A DNA stretch of 64,000 bases from contig JAGYJI010000007.1 of NCBI GenBank assembly GCA_018402295.1, positions 62,001 to 126,000 on the forward strand. Direction: 5' to 3'. Positions within the stretch are counted from its first letter, which is position 1. Each line of letters begins with the position of its first letter. This DNA is from Pontimonas sp. (lineage in GTDB: Bacteria; Actinomycetota; Actinomycetes; Actinomycetales; Microbacteriaceae). The notes under the pieces are model-generated. The model saw nothing but the letters and a program-made list of their open reading frames with translations, ran no database searches and was not told the DNA's origin. Position numbers and translations under genes: made by a program. This document shows positions 45,724 through 56,381 of this stretch, piece by piece.

Positions 45724-47500
45724 GTGCGCCTCATTGTTGCCATCGTTCTTCTTGCTGTCTCCACGGTGGCGCTCTCACTCGGAATCGCTCAGCGCACCGT
45801 TTTTGATGCACCAGACACCGTCGAGTTATCCCTGGAGCTGAACGCAACAGTGCCCCGGCCACCATCATCCACGGCAAAGATTTGCTCGCGTTCCCTGGTC
45901 GCCAGACCATCACCGTCGAGGGTGGAACGAGTGGGCGTGTTCCCCGCGACTGATGGCGAGGGGTTTGTGCGGAGTTCCGACCGACCGGGTGTTTGTCGCC
46001 TATGGCCGAACCATTGATGTGATGGCCTGGCTGTCGCCAGCCCGACACACTCTGGTGGGGGTCGATGCGGTGGGGAACACCATGACCGCTCTTCCTCGCT
46101 CAGGGGAGCTCTACCTTCCCGAACCCTCCGGGTCTGATCTCTGGTTTGCCGAGTATTCCGAAACCGGGTCGGTCAGCATCTCGATTGCTGCTCCCGAGGA
46201 CGTCACGGTGCTCATCATGAGCGATGGTGTGCTGCCAGCACCGCAATCGATCAGCCTCTCGTGGCCGGTGACCAATGAGGCTCCGTGGATTGTTGCGCTC
46301 ATTGTGGTGGGTTTGCTCACCATGGTCGCGGGCTTTGTGGCGCTGATATCCTCCTGGATTCATTGGCGTAAGACTCGAGGGCCGAGGCGTCAAAAGACAC
46401 GGCGTCCCCGGGCCAGGGCGCCCAAGGTGCCGCGCGTTAAGCGGCCCTCGTCGATTCAGCCCCGGGGACGCCGGGCGGCCCGGTTTGTGGCGATTCCCCT
46501 CGCAGCAGTGCTCGGACTCACCGCGTGTTCTCCGACCATTGAGCCCGTGCTTGAGGACGAGGAGACCCCGGCAAACACCCAGAGTGTTGCCCCTACCCGG
46601 CGGTGACCGAGCTGCAGTTTTCGAGAATTATGTCTCGTGTGGCAGAGCAGATTCAGCTTGCCGATGAGGAACTCTCGGTGAACACCTTGGGCGTAAGGGT
46701 GGAGGAGCCCATGCTCTCCGCACGGCGAGCCTCCTACATCATCCAGCGCGCTGACCCCGAGTCTGTGGTGGTGGTGCCCATTCCGGCGTCGCCGATTCGA
46801 CTTGTCGTGCCGCAACAGACCACCACCTGGCCGCGCAGTGTCTTTGGCATCATCCAGGATGAGGCTGATGAGGCGTCGCCCTCTCTCGGCGTGGTCCTCA
46901 AACAGCGTGACGCCCGGTCCCCCTATGAGCTCACCTATGCGATCGTCTTGAACCCGCAAGTTCAGCTCCCCGACTTGCCCTCCGCCACCCTGGGAGCTCC
47001 TAAGCTCTCCGCGGAGAGCAAGCTCACCCGAATACCACCCGGAGAGCTGATTGAGCGCTATGCCGACGTGTTGCGAAACGGCCCGAGGAGTCGAGTTTGC
47101 CTCAGACTTTGCTCTGGCCAACGACCCGCTCTATGCACAGGCCGGGCCCGATGCACAAGCACTCCGCCAAGAATCTTTTGGCGAAACAGTCCAGGTCACC
47201 TGGGAGTCAACCCCCGGGGAGAGCGAAGTGGTGGTGTTCTCCACGGCTGACTCTGGCGCCATCGTGATGGGGACGATCATCGAACGAGAATTGGTGGAGC
47301 CACTGCAATCCGGGGCCGCGGTCAACTCCAGCATTGCGGTGCGAGCGTTGACGTCGTTATCGCAATCCACGCAAGGATTCGATGTTGAGTCCCAACTGCA
47401 AATACTCTGGTACGTGCCCCCGGTGGGATCGCAGGACGCTATTAGGGTCCTCGGTTTCACCTACAGTCTGATTGGTGCCAAGGAGGTAGAGCGTGAGTGA
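45724..47500 (+). CDS. Membrane protein with extracytoplasmic domain, internal lipobox-like segment (several frameshifts)
   Basis: An actinobacterial protein of unknown function, about 592 residues after joining frames. First part: membrane anchor (RLIVAIVLLAVSTVALSLGI), extracytoplasmic segment (TIIHGKDLLAFPGRQTITVE, GELYLPEPSGSDLWFAEYS), second TM (PWIVALIVVGLLTMVAGFVAL), then a very basic linker (HWRKTRGPRRQKTRRPRAR). Next comes FVAIPLAAVLGLTACSPT, which looks like a lipoprotein signal with Cys. The second part has TELQFSRIMSRVAEQIQLADE and LPQQTTTWPRSVF, LQILWYVPP. Frame breaks: CCCC 45853-45856, about 45950, about 45979, CCCC 46589-46592 and about 47080. GTG 45724 follows GGAGAGGGGA. Overlaps the YbbN-like gene by 8 bases. 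It may be a fusion of a membrane protein and a lipoprotein. Confidence 0.6.
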
Positions 47501-48396
47501 TCCGAGGCTTGGCCCCGCTCTCGCGGGAGCCGTCGACCTGTCGGGTCTGGTGAAGAAGAATCAGGCGTCGCCCCCAGCTTCGGCAACTTCTGATGCACTC
47601 GTGCGCGATGTCGACGACCGCAGCGTGGCTGCGCTGGTGGAACTTTCGAAAACAGTTCCGGTCATCCTCGAGGTTTATGGCGGTGAGGTGGCTCCCGGTT
47701 CTGGGCCCCATCATCGAGAGCTATCAGGGGCGTTTCGTCCTGGGCACGGTGCGAGGTGAGTCTGCACCGGAGTTGGTGAAGGCACTGCAGGTTGAGGGAA
47801 TTCCCACCGTCCTCGCCCTGATTGCCGGCCAGCCCGTTCCGCTCTTCAAGGGCATTCCGGCCGAGCAGGAAGTCCGCGCAATTCTGGATCAGGTGCTCGG
47901 TTTTGCCAAAGAGAACGGCGTCACGGGTCAGGTTGATCCGGGTCCCGCCCCAGACGCCGAGGGTGACCAGGCCGAACCGGCCTTGCCTCCGCTCCACCAG
48001 GAAGCATTTGATGCCTTGAGTCGCAATGATCTACCCGGTGCAAAAGCCGCCTATCAGAAGGCCCTTGCCGAAGCCCCCGCTGATGCTGATGCGGCAGCAG
48101 GCTTGGCTCAGGTTGAGCTCTTGGAGCGGGTCTATGCCCTCGATGCGGACCAGGCTCGACGTGCTGCTGCCGAGCAGCCCGAGAGTGTGGAGCGCGCGCT
48201 GGAGGTGGCAGACCTCGACATTTCCGGAGGGCATATCGAGGACGCTTTTGTCCGAGTGTTGGGTCTCTATTCGGCCGCCAGTGACGAAGACAAAGAGCGC
48301 CTGCGTGAGCGTTTGCTGACGTATTTCACCATTGTGGGTCAGGCTGCACCCGAGGTGAAGAAGGCACGGGCCCACCTCACGTCCTTGATGTTCTAG
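47493..48396 (+). CDS. YbbN/CnoX-like thioredoxin-fold TPR protein (one frameshift)
   Basis: Cytoplasmic chaperone-like protein: thioredoxin fold (residues about 40-135) followed by TPR-like helices (LPPLHQEAFDALSRNDLPGA, YQKALAEAPADADAAAG). The thioredoxin active site is not conserved: the corrected text is VYGGEVAPVLGPIIES, without a CXXC pair; IPTVLALIAGQPVPLFKG is the cis-Pro region. An extra base in CCC 47694-47696 breaks the frame; joined length is about 301 residues. GTG 47493 is preceded by AAGGAGGTA, an excellent ribosome site. It sits between the membrane protein and the cysteine desulfurase. Confidence 0.8.
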
Positions 48397-48403
48397 GGCA
48401 ACG

Positions 48404-49579
48404 ATGGGCGTCTATCTCGACTATCAGGCCACGAGCCCTATGCCCGAATCGGTTCGGGAGGTCTACGTCGACGCCCTTGCCGGTGTGGGAAACCCCTCCT
48501 CCATCCATCAGGCGGGCCAACGACAGCGCGCAGTCCTGGAGGGCGCCAAGGAGCGAATCGCTGGCATCGTGGGGTGTGAACCGATTGAGATTATTCTCAC
48601 CTCCGGGGGGACCGAAGCCATCAACACCGCCCTGAAAGGTGCCGTGTGGGCAGCGCAGGCAGCGAGGGGACCTGACACTCCAACGACACTGGTGTCGACG
48701 AGGGCTGAGCACCACGCGACCCTGGATGCGCTTCACTGGCTGAGCGCTCACGAGGGAACAGAGATTGCCTGGGTCCCCGTGGATGACCAGGGTGTTCTCG
48801 ATACCGACTCACTCGAGGTGATCCTGGCCGATCACCGACCCGTCATGGTGGCCACCCTGCTGGCCAACAACGAGGTCGGATCCATTCAGCCGGTGGGGGA
48901 GATTGCCAGGCTTTCTCTCGAGGCTGGCACTCCCGTCCACGTCGACGCGATTGCCGCGCTGGGATACCTGCCGATCAACTTTGCCGAGCTCGGAGTCACC
49001 GCGATGAGCCTCTCCGCTCACAAGGTGGGCGGACCCGTCGGAGTCGGGGCCTTAGTCCTCTCCCGCCACGCTCCCGAGCTCAGCGCGTTGATGCACGGCG
49101 GAGACCAACAGCGGGGGCGCTCCGGAACCCTCGATGTTGCGGGTGTTGTTGCGTTTGCCGCTGCCCTGGAGCTGCGCGAGCAGGGACGTATCGAGCGCGC
49201 TGCGCATTTGGCCGCCAGGAGGGATTCCCTGCGCGAGCAGCTGTGTGCTGCTGTTCCCGATGTGGTGGTGCGCGGGTCCCACGATGCGAGACTTCCGGGC
49301 AACCTGCACATCACGGTGCCCGGCTGCGAGGGAGACGTGTTGCTCTACCTGCTCGATCAACACGGCATTCAGGTCTCCACCGGGTCCGCCTGCCAGGCCG
49401 GTGTTCCCGAACCCTCGCACGTTCTCTTGGCGATGGGCCTGAGCGAAGAGACGGCACGCGGAGCGCTGCGCTTTAGTCTTGGCTACCACACCACCGAGGA
49501 CGACATCGAGGCTGTCGTGTCGGTATTTCCCCGCGTTGTCGAGCAAGCTCGAGCCGCGGGGATGGCCTCTGGTCGCTAA
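48404..49579 (+). CDS. Cysteine desulfurase (NifS/IscS type)
   Basis: PLP enzyme that takes sulfur from cysteine. The PLP Lys is in [24 protein letters not shown] and HVDAIAALG are cofactor-contact segments, and the catalytic Cys is in [22 protein letters not shown]. 391 residues, intact. Starts with ATG 48404, 7 bases after the previous gene. mnmA follows and the pair is known to supply sulfur for tRNA 2-thiouridine; no iscU or suf gene is present here. The name iscS is plausible but not certain. Confidence 0.92.
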   Translation: MGVYLDYQATSPMPESVREVYVDALAGVGNPSSIHQAGQRQRAVLEGAKERIAGIVGCEPIEIILTSGGTEAINTALKGAVWAAQAARGPDTPTTLVSTRAEHHATLDALHWLSAHEGTEIAWVPVDDQGVLDTDSLEVILADHRPVMVATLLANNEVGSIQPVGEIARLSLEAGTPVHVDAIAALGYLPINFAELGVTAMSLSAHKVGGPVGVGALVLSRHAPELSALMHGGDQQRGRSGTLDVAGVVAFAAALELREQGRIERAAHLAARRDSLREQLCAAVPDVVVRGSHDARLPGNLHITVPGCEGDVLLYLLDQHGIQVSTGSACQAGVPEPSHVLLAMGLSEETARGALRFSLGYHTTEDDIEAVVSVFPRVVEQARAAGMASGR

Positions 49580-49616
49580 CACCGGGCGCTTGGGGCCTCT
49601 TCCCGGAGGCACTGCC

Positions 49617-49622
49617 TACACT
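49617..49622 (+). promoter_or_regulatory. Putative -10 box TACACT, leaderless mnmA transcript
   Basis: TACACT ends 7 bases before GTG 49630, supporting that start over GTG 49624. Confidence 0.4.
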
Positions 49623-49629
49623 GGTGGGC

Positions 49630-50778
49630 GTGAAAGTTTTGGCAGCGATGAGCGGTGGCGTTGATAGCGCCGTTGCGGCGGCGCGCGCCGTGGAGGCGGG
49701 GCACGAGGTTGTCGGTGTCCATTTGGCGCTCTCACGGATGCCGGGAACTCTCCGAACAGGGTCCAGAGGGTGCTGCACCATCGAGGATTCGATGGATGCC
49801 AGGCGGGTCGCCGACATGCTGGGGATTCCCTTCTATGTCTGGGATTTCTCGGAGAGATTCGCCCAGGATGTGGTCCAGGACTTCATCGATGAATACTCGG
49901 AGGGTCGAACCCCTAACCCCTGCATGCGCTGTAATCAGCACATCAAGTTCCAGGCGGTGCTGGAGCGGGGTCTTGCTCTGGGTTTTGACGCCATCGCCAC
50001 CGGGCACTACGCCTCCGTGGTGGAGGGGCCACACGGCAAAGAGCTCCACCGCGCCGCCACCTGGGCAAAAGATCAGTCCTATGTGCTGGGTGTACTGACC
50101 ACCGAGCAACTCGAGCATTGCTATTTTCCCCTCGCCACCACCCCCTCCAAAGATGAGGTCCGGGCTGAGGCGGCCGAGCGCGGTTTCTTTGTCGCAGCGA
50201 AGCCCGACAGTCATGACATCTGCTTTATCCCCGATGGGGACACCCGGGGATGGCTTGCCGAGCGTGTGGGTGAGCAGGAAGGTCCGGTTCTCACCTCGGA
50301 GGGCGAGGTGGTCGGCTCCCATCAGGGAGCCCACGCCTACACCGTGGGTCAGCGAAAAGGTCTCCAGCTGGGCTACCCCGCAGCTGATGGAAAACCCCGC
50401 TACGTCCTGGAGGTTCGCCCCAAAACCAACGAGGTCATCGTCGGACCCAAAGAGGCACTGGCGATCAGTGAGCTGGCGGGCTCCGTGATGAGTTTTGCCG
50501 GGGCTGACCCGGTCCGCTCGGGACTGGCCGAGGACGCCAGTGACGAGCACGGCTTTGGTTGCGAACCCTTCTCCTGCCACGTTCAGGTGCGAGCGCACGC
50601 CGACCCGGTCCCCGCACGCGCCCGAGTTGCCGGTGGTGAGCTGATGGTGAGTCTCGAGGAGCCACTGCTCGGTGTTGCTCCTGGACAAAGTGCCGTGGTC
50701 TATGTGGGAACCCGAGTTCTCGGCCAGTGCACCATTGATCGGACCGTGAGTGCGTTGCAGGAGGTCAGCAGTGGCTGA
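49630..50778 (+). CDS. mnmA: tRNA-specific 2-thiouridylase MnmA
   Basis: Thiolates U34 of tRNA-Lys, -Glu and -Gln. The PP-loop is [16 protein letters not shown]. Further motifs: [15 protein letters not shown] with the first catalytic Cys, [29 protein letters not shown] with the second Cys, and [13 protein letters not shown]. 382 residues from GTG 49630, intact, the normal size. It ends 8 bases into dxr, which has its own ribosome site AGGAGG, so translation is probably coupled. Confidence 0.95.
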   Translation: MKVLAAMSGGVDSAVAAARAVEAGHEVVGVHLALSRMPGTLRTGSRGCCTIEDSMDARRVADMLGIPFYVWDFSERFAQDVVQDFIDEYSEGRTPNPCMRCNQHIKFQAVLERGLALGFDAIATGHYASVVEGPHGKELHRAATWAKDQSYVLGVLTTEQLEHCYFPLATTPSKDEVRAEAAERGFFVAAKPDSHDICFIPDGDTRGWLAERVGEQEGPVLTSEGEVVGSHQGAHAYTVGQRKGLQLGYPAADGKPRYVLEVRPKTNEVIVGPKEALAISELAGSVMSFAGADPVRSGLAEDASDEHGFGCEPFSCHVQVRAHADPVPARARVAGGELMVSLEEPLLGVAPGQSAVVYVGTRVLGQCTIDRTVSALQEVSSG

Positions 50779-51879
50779 GGCCCTGCGCCGACGTGTCATC
50801 ATCCTCGGCTCCACCGGCTCCATTGGCACCCAGGCGCTGGAGGTCATTCACCGCAATCCTGAGCGCTTCGAGGTGGTCGGACTTGCCGCCGGGCAGAACC
50901 GAGACCTCGCCCTGTCACAAGCGGACGCGCTGGGTCTAGATCACCAGCGTGTGGTGTTTGGGGCGGAGGATGCCACTGCGCTGATGGGTGATGTGTCCTG
51001 CGATGTGGTGCTCAATGGCATCACCGGTTCCGTGGGGCTCCTGCCCACTCTGGCAGCTTTGGAATCTGGGGCCACGCTGGCTTTGGCCAACAAGGAGAGC
51101 CTGATTGTGGGGGGCGACCTGGTCTTGGACGCGAGAGTGCGGCCAGACCAGATTGTTCCGGTGGACTCGGAGCACTCCGCTCTCGCTCAAGCGCTGATGG
51201 CCGGGTCACACTCCGAAGTGGCGAAACTGATTGTGACGGCGAGCGGTGGACCTTTCGGGGGCGCAGTGCAGAGTCCCTGGCCGGTGTAACACCCGAGGAA
51301 GCGCTCGCGCACCCCACCTGGAATATGGGTCTCGTGGTGACCACCAACTCCGCCACCCTGGTCAATAAGGGTCTCGAAGTGATCGAGGCCCACCTGCTTT
51401 TTGATATTCCCTTCCCGCGCATTGAGGTCACCGTGCACCCACAATCGGTGGTCCACTCGCTGGTCGAGTTCCACGATGGCTCCACCCTCGCCCAAGCGTC
51501 CCCGCCGGATATGCGGGTTCCCATTGCCTGGGGCTTGAGCTGGCCCGATCGAATTCCCGGCGTGATGCCGGGAATTGACTGGAGTGAGTCCCACACCTGG
51601 ACCTTTGAACCCCTCGATGAGGCAGCATTCCCGGCGGTGTCGATGGCGAAAGCTGCGGGCGAGCGCGGAGAGACGTTCCCGGCGGTGTTTAACGCCGCCA
51701 ATGAGCAGGCAGTCCACGCCTTTCATCGAGGCGAGATCTCGCTGCCGGGCATCATCGAGGTCATCTCGCACGCGCTGGAGAGCCACCAGCCCCAGGGGAT
51801 GTCGGTGGAGGCGGTGCTGGAGGCAGAGCGCGTGGCCCGTGATGTTGCGGATGCGTTCATCGCGGCCCAGCGGTCCTAA
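50771..51879 (+). CDS. dxr: 1-deoxy-D-xylulose 5-phosphate reductoisomerase (one frameshift)
   Basis: Second step of the MEP isoprenoid pathway: DXP to MEP with NADPH. NADPH motif [24 protein letters not shown] and [11 protein letters not shown] (metal-binding Asp and Glu) follow; after the break [21 protein letters not shown], and [11 protein letters not shown]. The break lies at TTT 51253-51255, where one T is missing; adding it gives [14 protein letters not shown]. Joined length is about 369 residues. GTG 50771 has AGGAGG 6 bases upstream. This is an essential pathway without an obvious bypass here, so the break is more likely an error than a mutation. Confidence 0.9.
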
Positions 51880-51912
51880 AGCTTTCTAAGCTCGCTCGTC
51901 GGTGGGCTCCAA

Positions 51913-51918
51913 TAGAGT
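51913..51918 (+). promoter_or_regulatory. Putative -10 box TAGAGT, leaderless rseP transcript
   Basis: Ends 6 bases before GTG 51925. Confidence 0.35.
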
Positions 51919-51924
51919 GTGCGC

Positions 51925-53253
51925 GTGGACACCGTCATGCTCTTCATTCTGGGCGTGGTCGTCGTTGCGGTGGGGCTTCTGGTCTCGATCGCCCTCCACG
52001 AGTGGGGGCATTACTACCCCGCCAAAAAGTTTGGCGTCTACATCTCCCAGTTCATGATTGGCTTTGGGCCAACCCTGTTCTCCCGAAGAAAGGGAGACAC
52101 CGAGTACGGCATTAAGGCCATTCCGCTCGGCGGTTATGTCGCGATGGCGGGAATGTATGCCCCCACCCGCCCTGACCAGAAAACGGAGACCTCGACGACA
52201 GGTTTTTTTGATCAGGTTGTCGGTGACTCTGCGGTCCCCGAGGGGGCAACCGAGGTCGATATCGACACCCGAAGTTTTTACCGGCTCCCGCTTCATCGAC
52301 GCATCATCATCATGCTCGGTGGCCCGGTGATGAACCTGTTCATCGCGATTGTTCTCTACGCAGTGGTTCTGATGGGGTTTGGTGTTCCCTCCTTGAGTGT
52401 GACGGTGGGGTCTGTGTCGGAGTGCGTGGTGCCGGCAACGGAGTCCAGAAGCGAGTGCCTTCCTGATGACCCGGCAGCTCCCGGAGCTGCCGCGGGAATG
52501 CTCCCCGGCGATCGAATCCTCAGCGTTGCCGGCGAGGACATCGATGAGTGGTTCCGCCTCACCGAGATCATTCGCACCTCACCCGGGCGCCCCGTTGATG
52601 TCGTCGTGGATCGCGGGGGCGATGCGGTGCAGCTGAGTGTGACGCCGCTGCTGAGCGAGCGCTACGCGTTTGATGAGTCCGGCGAGATTCTGGTGGATGA
52701 GGCGGGGAACCCGGTGGTGGAGTATGTCGGGTTTGTCGGAATTGGATCCTCTCTGGAAAACCAGCGGCAGAGTGTCACCACCGTCCTGCCGGCTGTGTGG
52801 GACAACGTCGTCGGAGTGGTTCGCGTCATTGTGACCCTGCCCCAGCGCCTTGTCGATGTTGCCCAAGCTGCTTTTGGGCCCGAGGAGCGCGATCCCAATG
52901 GCCCCCTCAGCGTGGTGGGCGTGGGTCGGATTGCCGGGGAAATTGCGTCAGTGGAGAGCCTCGCTGTGCGTGACCGAGTCGCCAGCCTGGTGGGGATTGT
53001 CGCCTCCCTCAACGTTGCGCTGTTTGTATTCAACCTCGTGCCGCTCCTGCCACTGGATGGTGGCCACGTTGCCGTGGGGCTGTATGAGGGGGCAAAGCGT
53101 CGCCTCTACAGGGCCTTGGGGAAGCAGGATCCTGGACCGGTGAACGCCAGCTCGTTGATTCCCGTGACCCTGGTGGTGGTGGCGATTTTGGGGGGCATGA
53201 GTCTGTTGCTGATGTATGCCGACATTGTGAATCCGATACGACTGTTCTCCTAG
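51925..53253 (+). CDS. rseP: RseP/Rip1-type site-2 zinc metalloprotease
   Basis: Intramembrane protease (M50) that cleaves anti-sigma factors or other membrane proteins. The zinc motif is in the first TM helix: IALHEWGHYY (HExxH), the third ligand is in the LPLDGGHVAVG motif of a later TM helix, and GKQDPGPVNA follows. A PDZ domain with a Ser/Cys-rich insertion lies between (GSVSECVVPATESRSECLP; GAAAGMLPGDRILSVAG). About four membrane segments. GTG 51925 is favoured by the -10 element; GTG 51919 would add two residues. The dxr-rseP-ispG order is classic for actinobacteria. Confidence 0.92.
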   Translation: MDTVMLFILGVVVVAVGLLVSIALHEWGHYYPAKKFGVYISQFMIGFGPTLFSRRKGDTEYGIKAIPLGGYVAMAGMYAPTRPDQKTETSTTGFFDQVVGDSAVPEGATEVDIDTRSFYRLPLHRRIIIMLGGPVMNLFIAIVLYAVVLMGFGVPSLSVTVGSVSECVVPATESRSECLPDDPAAPGAAAGMLPGDRILSVAGEDIDEWFRLTEIIRTSPGRPVDVVVDRGGDAVQLSVTPLLSERYAFDESGEILVDEAGNPVVEYVGFVGIGSSLENQRQSVTTVLPAVWDNVVGVVRVIVTLPQRLVDVAQAAFGPEERDPNGPLSVVGVGRIAGEIASVESLAVRDRVASLVGIVASLNVALFVFNLVPLLPLDGGHVAVGLYEGAKRRLYRALGKQDPGPVNASSLIPVTLVVVAILGGMSLLLMYADIVNPIRLFS

Positions 53254-53359
53254 GACTCGCGTGGCTTGGCTGTGAGCATCGATTAAGAATCACGCCTTAA
53301 GCTAGGACGGCACGCCTGAGGTATTCTCGGGCTGTTCACGAGAGAAGGATGGGGCGAGA

Positions 53360-54508
53360 GTGCCAGCAGTCAACCTGGGATTACCCAAAGTCCCGGAAAC
53401 CCTCAACCCTCGTCGCACCACCCGACAGATCAAGGTCGGGAAGGTCATGGTCGGGAGCGAGCACCAAATCAGTGTGCAGTCGATGACGACGACTCAGACC
53501 ACCGACATCAACGGAACCCTGCAGCAGATTGCTGAGCTCACGGCCACGGGCTGTGACATCGTGCGCGTTGCCGTTCCCACCGGCGATGACGCGGAGGCTT
53601 TGCCCATCATTGCCAAGAAGAGCCAGATTCCCGTGATCGCGGACATCCACTTCCAGCCCAAGTATGTCTTTCAGGCAATTGATGCCGGGTGTGCAGCGGT
53701 TCGGGTGAACCCCGGAAACATCAAGAAGTTTGACGACCGGGTGGGCGAAATCGCGAAGGCAGCCAAAGACGCGGGAGTGAGCATTCGTATCGGTGTGAAC
53801 GCTGGATCCCTGGACCCTCGTCTGCTCGAGAAATATGGCAAGCCCACCGCGGAGGCTCTCGTGGAGAGCGCAGTGTGGGAAGCAAGCCTGTTTGAAGAGC
53901 ACGACTTTCACGATTTCAAAATCTCGGTCAAGCACAACGACCCGATTGTCATGGTCAAGGCTTACCGTCAGCTGGCGGAGCGCGGTGACTGGCCCCTGCA
54001 CTTGGGCGTGACTGAGGCTGGACCAGCTTTCCAGGGCACCATCAAGTCCTCTGTTGCGTTTGGAATTCTGCTGAGTGAGGGCATCGGTGACACCATTCGG
54101 GTGTCGCTCTCGGCTCCTCCTGCGGAGGAAGTCAAAGTGGGGCTCAAGATCCTGGAGTCGTTGAACTTGCGCGAGCGCAAGCTCGAGATTGTGTCGTGCC
54201 CGAGTTGTGGGAGGGCGCAGGTCGATGTCTACACGCTCGCTGAGGACGTCACGAAGGGGCTCGAGGGTATGACGGTTCCCTTGCGCGTTGCCGTCATGGG
54301 GTGCGTGGTGAACGGACCTGGAGAAGCTCGCGAAGCTGATCTCGGTGTCGCTAGCGGTAATGGCAAGGGTCAGATCTTTGTCAAGGGTGAAGTCATTAAG
54401 ACTGTTCCTGAGTCGGAGATTGTTCAGACCCTGATCGAGGAAGCCAACCGCTTGGCAGCGGAAATGCCCGATGCGCCCCAGGGTTCACCCGAGGTCGTCA
54501 CGGTCTAA
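53360..54508 (+). CDS. ispG: 4-hydroxy-3-methylbut-2-enyl diphosphate synthase IspG/GcpE
   Basis: Converts MEcPP to HMBPP in the MEP pathway using a [4Fe-4S] cluster. Cluster ligands are visible: SCPSCGR (two Cys), [12 protein letters not shown] (third Cys) and the conserved Glu after it. Other segments: [48 protein letters not shown] and LGVTEAG. 382 residues, intact. GTG 53360 has GAGAAGGA 11 bases upstream. Confidence 0.96.
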   Translation: MPAVNLGLPKVPETLNPRRTTRQIKVGKVMVGSEHQISVQSMTTTQTTDINGTLQQIAELTATGCDIVRVAVPTGDDAEALPIIAKKSQIPVIADIHFQPKYVFQAIDAGCAAVRVNPGNIKKFDDRVGEIAKAAKDAGVSIRIGVNAGSLDPRLLEKYGKPTAEALVESAVWEASLFEEHDFHDFKISVKHNDPIVMVKAYRQLAERGDWPLHLGVTEAGPAFQGTIKSSVAFGILLSEGIGDTIRVSLSAPPAEEVKVGLKILESLNLRERKLEIVSCPSCGRAQVDVYTLAEDVTKGLEGMTVPLRVAVMGCVVNGPGEAREADLGVASGNGKGQIFVKGEVIKTVPESEIVQTLIEEANRLAAEMPDAPQGSPEVVTV

Positions 54509-54515
54509 GCCCCGG

Positions 54516-54521
54516 TAGTCT
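54516..54521 (+). promoter_or_regulatory. Putative -10 box TAGTCT, leaderless proS transcript
   Basis: Ends 6 bases before GTG 54528; a short CCCG/CGGG inverted repeat surrounds it. Confidence 0.4.
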
Positions 54522-54527
54522 GTTCGG

Positions 54528-56302
54528 GTGCCCACACTTCTCTCCCAGCTCTTTGTCCGAACGCTTCGCGAGGATCCGAGCGATGGCGATGTTGCCAGCC
54601 ACAAGTGGTTGGTCAGAGCTGGTTATATCCGCAGGCAAGCACCCGGTATTTTTGCCTGGCTTCCCATGGGTTTGCGGGTTCGCCAGAGGGTTGAGCGCAT
54701 CGTTCACGAGGAAATGCAGGCCGCAGGCGCTCAGCACGTTCACTTTCCCGCACTGCTGCCCAAGGAGCCCTATGAGGCCACCGGGCGCTGGGATGAGTAC
54801 GGGGATGGCATCTTCCGCCTGAAGGATCGCAAAGGTGCTGAGTATCTGCTGGCGCCCACCCACGAAGAAGTTTTCACCTTGACGGTGAAGGATCTCTACT
54901 CGAGCTATAAAGACCTTCCGCTGATGATCTATCAGATCCAGGACAAGTATCGCGACGAAGCCCGGCCTCGAGCGGGCCTGTTGCGCGGTCGTGAGTTCTC
55001 CATGAAAGACGCCTACTCCTTCGATTACACCGATGAGGGGCTGGAGAAGTCCTATCAGGCGCAGCGCGACGCTTACGAGCGAATCTTTCAGCGCCTGGGG
55101 CTTGAGTATGTGATTGTTCAAGCCGATGCGGGCGCTATGGGTGGGTCTCGCAGTGAAGAGTTCCTGCACCCCACGGATGTGGGGGAGGACACTTTTGTTC
55201 GCACCGATGGCGGATATGCCGCCAACGTGGAGGCGTACCGGGTCACACCACCGGCACCGATTCCTTTCGAAGGGGTCCCAGCTCCTGTGGTGTTTGATTC
55301 TCCGGACACCCCCACGATTGACACTCTTGTCGCACTGGCCAATGAACGCCACCCGAAGGAGGGTGGAACGTGGGAGGCTGCCGACACCCTCAAGAACGTC
55401 GTGCTGAAGTTGACTCAGCCTGATGGGGAATCACAGCTCGTCATCGTGGGGATTCCCGGTGATCGTGACGTTGATATGAAACGAGCGGAAGCCTTCTTTG
55501 GCCCCGCGCTAGTGGAGCAGGCCGAGGACGCTGACTTCCGCAAGCACACAGCGCTGGTCAAGGGATACATCGGCCCGTGGTCAGCCGCGGGAGCTGTATT
55601 GGGAGAGAAATCCACCAGCGGCATGAGGTTCCTGGTGGACCCCCGTGTGGTGGAGGGAACGAGTTGGGTGACCGGAGCCAACGAACACGAGAAGCACGTG
55701 TTCAACCTGGTCTGTGGTCGAGATTTCACTCCCGATGGCGTGGCAGACATTGCCTCTGTGCGAGAGGGAGACGAAGCTCCGGATGGTTCAGGCCCGCTGA
55801 AAGCTGCTCGAGGAATGGAAATTGGGCACGTGTTCCAGCTCGGTCGCAAATATGCCGAAGCTTTGGGGCTTCAGGTCTTGGATGAGAATGGCTCCCTCGT
55901 GACGGTCACCATGGGCTCCTACGGCATTGGGGTCACCCGCCTGGTTGCCGTCCTTGCCGAAGCTAACCACGATGACAAGGGACTGATCTGGCCAGAGGCC
56001 GTGGCACCCTTCGATGTTCACGTCGTGGCGGCGGGCAAAGACGACGTGGTGTTTGAGGTTGCCGCTTCGCTGTCCGCGACCCTAGAAGCTGCCGGACACG
56101 ATGTGTTGTATGACGATCGACCCAAGTTGTCCCCGGTGTGAAGTTTGCTGATGCAGAAATTCTCGGTGTTCCGCACATCGTGATCGTTGGCCGTGGGGCT
56201 GCTGAGGGCATGGTGGAGTATTGGGATCGTCGCAGTGGTGAGCGCACCGACATGCCCCTGGCAGACGTGGCGGACGCTCACTCGCTCGTTAGGGTCAGGT
56301 AG
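54528..56302 (+). CDS. proS: Prolyl-tRNA synthetase, bacterial type (frameshift near the C-terminus)
   Basis: Class II synthetase with the editing (INS) domain. Motif 1 region [20 protein letters not shown], motif 2 [28 protein letters not shown] domain from about 210 to 380 ([29 protein letters not shown]), motif 3 [16 protein letters not shown]. The frame breaks in CCCC 56133-56136 (one C missing); the corrected anticodon-binding end reads [17 protein letters not shown] and stops at TAG 56300-56302, about 591 residues, the usual size. GTG 54528. In many bacteria rimP lies between proS and nusA; only 79 bases separate them here. Confidence 0.93.
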
Positions 56303-56313
56303 CCCAAAAAGCA

Positions 56314-56335
56314 CCCCACTTGTACTCTGGTGGGG
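56314..56335 (+). repeat. Inverted repeat CCCCAC/GTGGGG in the proS-nusA gap
   Basis: CCCCAC (56314-56319) and GTGGGG (56330-56335) enclose TTGTACTCTG, which contains a TACTCT -10-like hexamer at 56323-56328. May be a weak terminator or a promoter within a palindrome, like the one at 42688-42711. Confidence 0.4.
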
Positions 56336-56381
56336 CGGATACGATACATTTCGCTCATATAACCGAACAGGAGGGCCTCTC

